From the NCBI RefSeq assembly GCF_001043175.1, contig NZ_CP011494.1, forward strand, positions 930,001-994,000: a stretch of DNA of 64,000 nt. Direction: 5' to 3'. This DNA comes from Marinobacter psychrophilus (lineage in GTDB: Bacteria; Pseudomonadota; Gammaproteobacteria; Pseudomonadales; Oleiphilaceae). A program made the position numbers and the translations under genes. A model generated the notes under the pieces. The model was not told where the DNA came from. It saw nothing but the letters and a program-made list of their open reading frames with translations, and did not search any database. Numbering within the stretch: position 1 is the stretch's first letter; each line of letters starts with the position of its first letter. This document shows, piece by piece, positions 59,344-64,000 of the stretch.

Positions 59344-61209
59344 TTACTCGCCAGCCGTAGCTTCAACAGCGTCGGTACTTGATGCCGGCTGTGTGCCTAC
59401 CCGCTCAATGGTTTCTAGCAACACTTCGTGCTGGGGGTCCTGTTTTAGTCCCTGTTCCCAGATAATGCGCGCCTGCTCTTCGGCGCCCGTCATCCACAAA
59501 ACTTCGCCGTAATGCGCGGCTATTTCAGAGTCTGGGAAGGCAGCCCATGCGCGGGACAGGTAATCCAGAGCCTGTTGCAATTTGCCTTCGCGGTAAAGTA
59601 GCCAGCCCATGCTGTCGAGAATGGCCGGGTTTTCGGGCTCCAGCTCCAGCGCTCGCCCAATCAACTGACGGGCCTCAAAAAGACGCTCGGTGCGAATGGT
59701 CAGAATGTACCCAAGAGCGTTCAAGGCCACCGCGTTGTCGGCGTCGTCGCGCACAATCTGCTCCAAGTCTTGCACTGCTTCGGCGGTGTTTCCCTGGCTG
59801 TCCATCATCATGGCGCGGGCGTAACGAATCTGGATATTGCCCGGGTGTTGCAGTAGCGCTTGCTCAATGGCTTCGGCGGCCTGCTGTTGCTGGCCCTGAT
59901 TCAGCAGCAGGTTGATTTCAATCATCCACAGTGCTTCGGAGCGCCCTGGGTTGGTTTGGCGTAATTGCTGAATGGCATTAACCGCTTGCTCGAGTTTGCC
60001 GGTTTCAGCCAACAAGGTGCTGGCTCTGGCTTGGGCGGGCAGGTAATAGACGCCCTCGCTTACAGCCTGGTAGTAGTTAATCGCCTGTATAGAGCGGTTT
60101 TCATTGTCTGCCAGTCGGCCCAAATAATAATTGGCTTCGGCAGCTTGCTGACCTCGGTTTAGCAAAAAGGTCAGTTCTTTGCGGGCGATGTCACCCTGCT
60201 GGTTTTCAATCGCCACCAGCGCGTGGGACAGGCGCAATTCAGACATGTCCGGGTAGCGCTTAACCAGCCGCTCAAATTCGTCTTGCGCGGCTTGCAGTTC
60301 GCCTTCATTAACCAACATACGGCCGTATAGAGCGCCCATTTTCTGATTTCCGGGGAAGCGCCGGGTGTTGGTCATCAGGTGGTCAAGCGCAGTGCGTTTT
60401 TGGTCGCTGCCGTACAGTAGGTCGCCTTTCAGAATGATGGCCGGTTGGAAAGTGGGGTGTTTTTCCAGCAGCGTTTGCAGTCGCGCCAGTGCCGGCTGCG
60501 GCATATCGCGTATTTTCATCAATAAGGCAATGCTGTATTCCAGCTCTGGATTGTCGCTGTGGCGCTCGGCCAAATCCAGATACAGCGTCAACAACTGCTG
60601 CTGGCGCTCAACCGAGAGGCCGGCTGCCATGGCTGCCAGACTGTCAAAGTCGGCGTCACCGCCGAGTTCCATGATTCGTTCCATGTGCACCAGTGCCAGT
60701 GCCAGGTCATTACTTTTTACCGCCTGAATGGCGGCGGAACGGTGGGCCTCGATGCTGTCGGGTTCCACTTCCAGCCACAATTTCACCAGCTCCTGCTGGG
60801 TGTTTTCGCTGTTCAGGGATTGGGCGATGCGGGTTGCCCGCTCAATAACGCCGACATCACGGGACACTTGGGCGGCCTGCACGTAGTGGCCCAAAGTGAT
60901 ATCATAGCGACCGCGCTGCGCGGCAATTTCTGCAGAGGTCAGCAGGTACAGGACTTCAGGCTCGAAATTCCCGTACACCGGCGGAGAGTCGGGTGCCTCA
61001 GAGGTAGGCGAGGCGTTGGGTGCAGAGGCATTCGATTCGGCGCCAATCACGTCTGGTTTGACGTTGTCAAAGCCCGAAAAGCTGCTGCATCCCGAAATCG
61101 CAAGGCCCAGCAAGCCGGTGGCGAAAACGCGATGAAGTTTATGATGGCGAGTGAAATGACGATTGCCATCAACTGCGCGGTAAAAGAGCCCGAAAAAGAA
61201 TGTTTGCAT
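59344..61209 (-). CDS. TPR-repeat lipoprotein
   Basis: A 621-residue envelope protein. A signal segment ends in a lipobox (LLGLAISGCSS, Cys about residue 41), so the true start may lie downstream of 61209. The body is built of tetratricopeptide repeats, for example DADNAVALNALGYILTIRTERLFEARQLIGRALELEPENPAILDSMGWLLYREGKLQQALDYL. Similar genes stand between lolB and hemA in Pseudomonas and relatives. A scaffold role in the cell envelope is inferred; no enzyme domain is visible. Confidence 0.86.
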   Translation of the reverse strand: MQTFFFGLFYRAVDGNRHFTRHHKLHRVFATGLLGLAISGCSSFSGFDNVKPDVIGAESNASAPNASPTSEAPDSPPVYGNFEPEVLYLLTSAEIAAQRGRYDITLGHYVQAAQVSRDVGVIERATRIAQSLNSENTQQELVKLWLEVEPDSIEAHRSAAIQAVKSNDLALALVHMERIMELGGDADFDSLAAMAAGLSVERQQQLLTLYLDLAERHSDNPELEYSIALLMKIRDMPQPALARLQTLLEKHPTFQPAIILKGDLLYGSDQKRTALDHLMTNTRRFPGNQKMGALYGRMLVNEGELQAAQDEFERLVKRYPDMSELRLSHALVAIENQQGDIARKELTFLLNRGQQAAEANYYLGRLADNENRSIQAINYYQAVSEGVYYLPAQARASTLLAETGKLEQAVNAIQQLRQTNPGRSEALWMIEINLLLNQGQQQQAAEAIEQALLQHPGNIQIRYARAMMMDSQGNTAEAVQDLEQIVRDDADNAVALNALGYILTIRTERLFEARQLIGRALELEPENPAILDSMGWLLYREGKLQQALDYLSRAWAAFPDSEIAAHYGEVLWMTGAEEQARIIWEQGLKQDPQHEVLLETIERVGTQPASSTDAVEATAGE

Positions 61210-61415
61210 GCAAAATTCCGTATGTTGAGCAGGCGTAAAACCCGATGTGGAGCGCCAAAACTGTATAATGGCATAACCGCCAGATGTTGCCTAACGTGTC
61301 CGCACTTGCCGCAGCTCAAGGCTTATGGGTGGCAGCGCGGCCTTCAGAACGTTAAAATACTGGTAATATTAAACCTTCATTAATCGCAAAGCGCGCAGGA
61401 TTGTTGAATCACAAA

Positions 61416-62705
61416 ATGGCACTGGTAACGCTTGGTATTAATCATCGCACGGCGCCTGTTGCAATCCGCGAACGGGTGGCGTTTACCCCTGAGCGCATGG
61501 CCGAGGCCTTTGCAGAGCTGCGCGCGGCTGCCGGAGCAACCGAGGCGGCCATACTTTCGACCTGCAACCGTACCGAAATTTATCTCGCCGCTGATGAAAA
61601 TTGCGCCCCTCTGATACTGCGCTGGTTGGCCGGTTTTCACAACGTCGATGCCGGCGACCTGGAAGACGTGATTTACGTCCATCATGACAGCGAGGCAGTA
61701 CGCCATCTTATGCGGGTGTCGGCCGGGTTGGATTCCATGGTGTTGGGCGAACCGCAGATACTGGGGCAGCTTAAAGATGCCTATGCCCTGGCGCAGGAGC
61801 ACAAAGCCTGTGGCTCGTTTCTGGCGCGCCTGTTCGAACACACCTTCTCGGTAGCCAAACGGGTTCGTACCCAAACCGCTATTGGCGAAAACCCGGTTTC
61901 CATCGCCTATGCGGCGGTGAGCATGGCTAACCGCATTTTTGCCGACATGTCGCGTAACAAAGCTCTGCTGATCGGCGCCGGCAAAACCATCGAACTGGTT
62001 GCCCGCCACCTGGCAGACGCCGGCGTGAAAGATTTCCTGGTAGCCAACCGTACCCTGGAGCGGGCGCAAACGTTGGCGCAGGTCCACGGTGGTAAAGGCA
62101 TATTGCTGTCCGACATCGCCGAACATTTGCACGAAGTGGACATTATTATTTCGTCCACCGCTAGCCCGCTGCCCGTTCTGGGCAAAGGCACCGTGGAGCG
62201 GGCACTGAAAAAGCGCAAACACCAGCCCTTTTTCATGGTGGATATTGCTGTTCCGCGGGACATAGAACCGGAAGTGGCCGAGCTCGATGACGTGTATCTT
62301 TACACCGTTGACGACCTGCGTCAGGTGATTGAAGAGAACATTCGCTCCCGCGAGGGCGCCGCCCGGGAAGCCGAAGACCTGATTAATCTGGGTGTGCAGG
62401 AATTTCTGAACCAACTGCGCGCACTGGACGCTGTATTCACGCTGAAGCAGTTCCGCCAGCGAGCCGAAGATCTGCGCGATGTGGAAACTGAAAAAGCGCT
62501 TCGCTCTTTGCGCAACGGCGCCGATCCGGAAACCGTGATGCGCAGCCTGGCTCGTGGTATTACCAACAAGTTGCTACACCAACCGTCAATTCAGGTACGC
62601 AAGGCCACCACCGCCGGGCGCATCGAGGTCACTGAATGGTTGCGGGAATTGCACCAGCTTGATGCAGAAGAAACCGACCATAAGACCCCCGTTGGAAAAC
62701 TATGA
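61416..62705 (+). CDS. hemA: glutamyl-tRNA reductase
   Basis: First step of C5 haem synthesis: reduces Glu-tRNA to glutamate-1-semialdehyde. Start [23 protein letters not shown]; catalytic cysteine in [35 protein letters not shown]-binding [37 protein letters not shown]-terminal dimerisation helix ends it. The ATG at 61416 gives 429 residues; TTG codons at 61401 and 61404 lie nearer the AGGA and could be used. It diverges from the TPR lipoprotein gene and overlaps prfA by four bases. Confidence 0.96.
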   Translation: MALVTLGINHRTAPVAIRERVAFTPERMAEAFAELRAAAGATEAAILSTCNRTEIYLAADENCAPLILRWLAGFHNVDAGDLEDVIYVHHDSEAVRHLMRVSAGLDSMVLGEPQILGQLKDAYALAQEHKACGSFLARLFEHTFSVAKRVRTQTAIGENPVSIAYAAVSMANRIFADMSRNKALLIGAGKTIELVARHLADAGVKDFLVANRTLERAQTLAQVHGGKGILLSDIAEHLHEVDIIISSTASPLPVLGKGTVERALKKRKHQPFFMVDIAVPRDIEPEVAELDDVYLYTVDDLRQVIEENIRSREGAAREAEDLINLGVQEFLNQLRALDAVFTLKQFRQRAEDLRDVETEKALRSLRNGADPETVMRSLARGITNKLLHQPSIQVRKATTAGRIEVTEWLRELHQLDAEETDHKTPVGKL

Positions 62706-63790
62706 AGCCGTCTATTCAGTCTCGCCTTGAACAGCTTGTTGAACGTTTTGAAGAAGTCAGCGCCTTGCTCAGCGATGCCGGCGTGATTGCCAATCAGAAT
62801 AAATTTCGCGAGTTGTCCCGCGAATACGCCGAAATAGAGCCGGTGGTGCAGTGTTTCCAAGCCTGGCAGCACTCCCTTGTGGACATCAACGAAGCGCGAG
62901 AGCTGTGTAAAGACGGCGACGCTGACATGCGTGAAATGGCGGAAGAAGAGCTGCGCACCGCCCAGCAAGCCAGCGAAGAACTGGACGCAGAACTGCAGGG
63001 CCTGATGCTGCCAAAAGACCCGAACGACGGTAAAAACGTGTTTTTGGAAGTGCGCGCCGGCGCCGGCGGCGACGAAGCCGCCATATTTGCCGGTGACCTG
63101 TTCCGCATGTACAGCCGTTTTGCTGAACGGCGGCGCTGGCAGGTGGAAATTCTCAGCGCCAGCGACGGCGAACACGGCGGTTACAAAGAGGTGATTGCGC
63201 GGGTGACTGGCAGTGGCGTGTACGGCACGCTGAAGTTTGAATCTGGTGTGCATCGCGTACAAAGAGTACCGGAAACCGAATCCCAGGGCCGCATTCACAC
63301 CTCGGCCTGCACTGTGGCTGTTATGCCGGAAGCCGACGAAGCCGAGGCGGTAGAAATCAACAAGGGCGACTTACGGGTAGACACCTTTCGCGCCTCTGGT
63401 GCCGGCGGCCAGCACGTTAACAAGACCGACTCCGCCATTCGCATTACGCACTTGCCAAGTGGCTTGGTGGTGGAATGCCAGGAAGAGCGCTCGCAGCATA
63501 AAAACCGTGCCAAGGCCATGAGCCTGCTGGCTTCGCGCTTGCAGAATATTGAAACCGAGCGCGCCAATCAAAGCATGGCCGAAACCCGCAAAAGCCTGGT
63601 GGGCAGCGGCGACCGCTCCGAGCGCATTCGCACCTACAACTTCCCCCAGAGCCGGGTAACCGATCATCGCATCAACCTGACCCTGTACAAGCTAGATGAA
63701 GTGATTGCGGGCGATCTGGATTCGGTGATTAGGCCATTGCTGCAAGAACACCAGGCCGAGCTGTTGGCTGCGCTGGCCGATGACCGCTGA
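62702..63790 (+). CDS. prfA: peptide chain release factor 1
   Basis: Ends translation at UAA and UAG. The GGQ motif is in [22 protein letters not shown], and the tripeptide anticodon-like region is [21 protein letters not shown] (a variant of the PxT region). The order hemA-prfA-prmC couples it to its own methyltransferase. 362 residues, normal length. Confidence 0.96.
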   Translation: MKPSIQSRLEQLVERFEEVSALLSDAGVIANQNKFRELSREYAEIEPVVQCFQAWQHSLVDINEARELCKDGDADMREMAEEELRTAQQASEELDAELQGLMLPKDPNDGKNVFLEVRAGAGGDEAAIFAGDLFRMYSRFAERRRWQVEILSASDGEHGGYKEVIARVTGSGVYGTLKFESGVHRVQRVPETESQGRIHTSACTVAVMPEADEAEAVEINKGDLRVDTFRASGAGGQHVNKTDSAIRITHLPSGLVVECQEERSQHKNRAKAMSLLASRLQNIETERANQSMAETRKSLVGSGDRSERIRTYNFPQSRVTDHRINLTLYKLDEVIAGDLDSVIRPLLQEHQAELLAALADDR

Positions 63791-64000
63791 TTTTGCTGAC
63801 AACCTGGGCACCTTTGATCCAGTCACTTTACGCTGTGACGAATTGCTACGCGCAGCTGCGAGCCGTATCGGCAGTGATTCGCCCCAGCTAGACGCCGAGC
63901 TGTTACTGGCCCAGGTAACCGGATGGTCCCGAACCCGCTTCCGTGCTTTCCCCGAACAACACGTCAGTCTTGTGCAGGCGGCTGCTTTTGAGCAGCTTGT
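63780..64000 (+). CDS. prmC: peptide chain release factor N5-glutamine methyltransferase, cut by the window edge
   Basis: The first 73 codons are present, from an ATG that overlaps the end of prfA by 11 bases. [30 protein letters not shown] matches the N-terminal helical domain of PrmC, which methylates the GGQ glutamine of release factors. The SAM-binding domain and the NPPY motif lie beyond the window. Confidence 0.92.
   Translation, partial: MTADFADNLGTFDPVTLRCDELLRAAASRIGSDSPQLDAELLLAQVTGWSRTRFRAFPEQHVSLVQAAAFEQL

Noticed and set aside
1..64000. CRISPR array, prophage or complete transposon
   Set aside because: No regularly spaced direct repeats, phage structural genes or full transposase genes were seen.

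Overview
The window looks like chromosomal DNA of a marine gammaproteobacterium, most like Marinobacter or a close relative. I base this on gene order (proA-nadD-rsfS-rlmH-mrdA-rodA-rlpA-dacA-ybeD-lipB; rpsF-rpsR-membrane protein-rplI-dnaB-alr; hemA-prfA-prmC opposite TPR lipoprotein-lolB-ispE-tRNA-Gln-prs-rplY-pth-ychF), on protein sequence similarity recalled from memory, and on a moderately high GC content. No database search was possible. Most of the window is dense core genome, with no prophage, CRISPR array or complete insertion sequence.

Layout. 0-5 kb: a CRP-HDOD protein, a DedA-PAP2 fusion and two overlapping membrane proteins with degenerate GGDEF domains. 5-14 kb: proline and NAD synthesis, ribosome maturation and the cell elongation/lipoylation cluster, without an mltB gene between rodA and rlpA. 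14-23 kb: a UbiB-like kinase gene behind a degenerate tandem repeat, a YqaA-type membrane protein, glutaredoxin, an EAL-HDOD protein, a PPi-type phosphofructokinase, mpl, ubiX and a zinc alcohol dehydrogenase. 23-24 kb: a gene-poor stretch with an ion-channel gene remnant and tRNA-Leu(CAG). 24-34 kb: rnr, rlmB, the S6/S18/L9/dnaB/alr cluster, an RmlD-like protein and an FNR/Anr regulator. 34-42 kb: fabB, the circularly permuted GTPase RbgA, a Spy-like periplasmic protein, lipA, metY, a UPF0126/TRIC-type channel, a PACE-type transporter, tRNA-Met and a methyltransferase. 42-46.5 kb: two PAS-containing c-di-GMP proteins next to a broken Aer-like chemoreceptor gene.

46.5-54 kb is the main accessory region: an asparaginase-family gene, a GntR/FCD regulator, an NCS1 transporter, an Asp/Glu/hydantoin-type racemase, a PuuE-type allantoinase, (S)-ureidoglycine aminohydrolase and ureidoglycolate lyase. 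Together these form an allantoin uptake and breakdown cluster. Copies of the palindrome TTGTATACAA lie in front of the transporter and between the divergent racemase and puuE genes, and are the likely operators of the GntR protein. The step allantoate to ureidoglycine (AllC) has no gene here. 54-64 kb returns to core genes: ychF, pth, rplY, prs, tRNA-Gln, ispE, lolB, TPR lipoprotein, then divergent hemA, prfA and a truncated prmC at the window edge.

Small-scale structure includes a dispersed REP-like palindrome built on GGGACAGATTT, two short tandem-repeat tracts in gene leaders, several strong stem-loops after genes, and a likely FNR box in front of the fnr/anr gene. I do not see a clearly new system. 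The best leads are the allantoin regulon and its gap, the remnant genes, and the repeat tracts.
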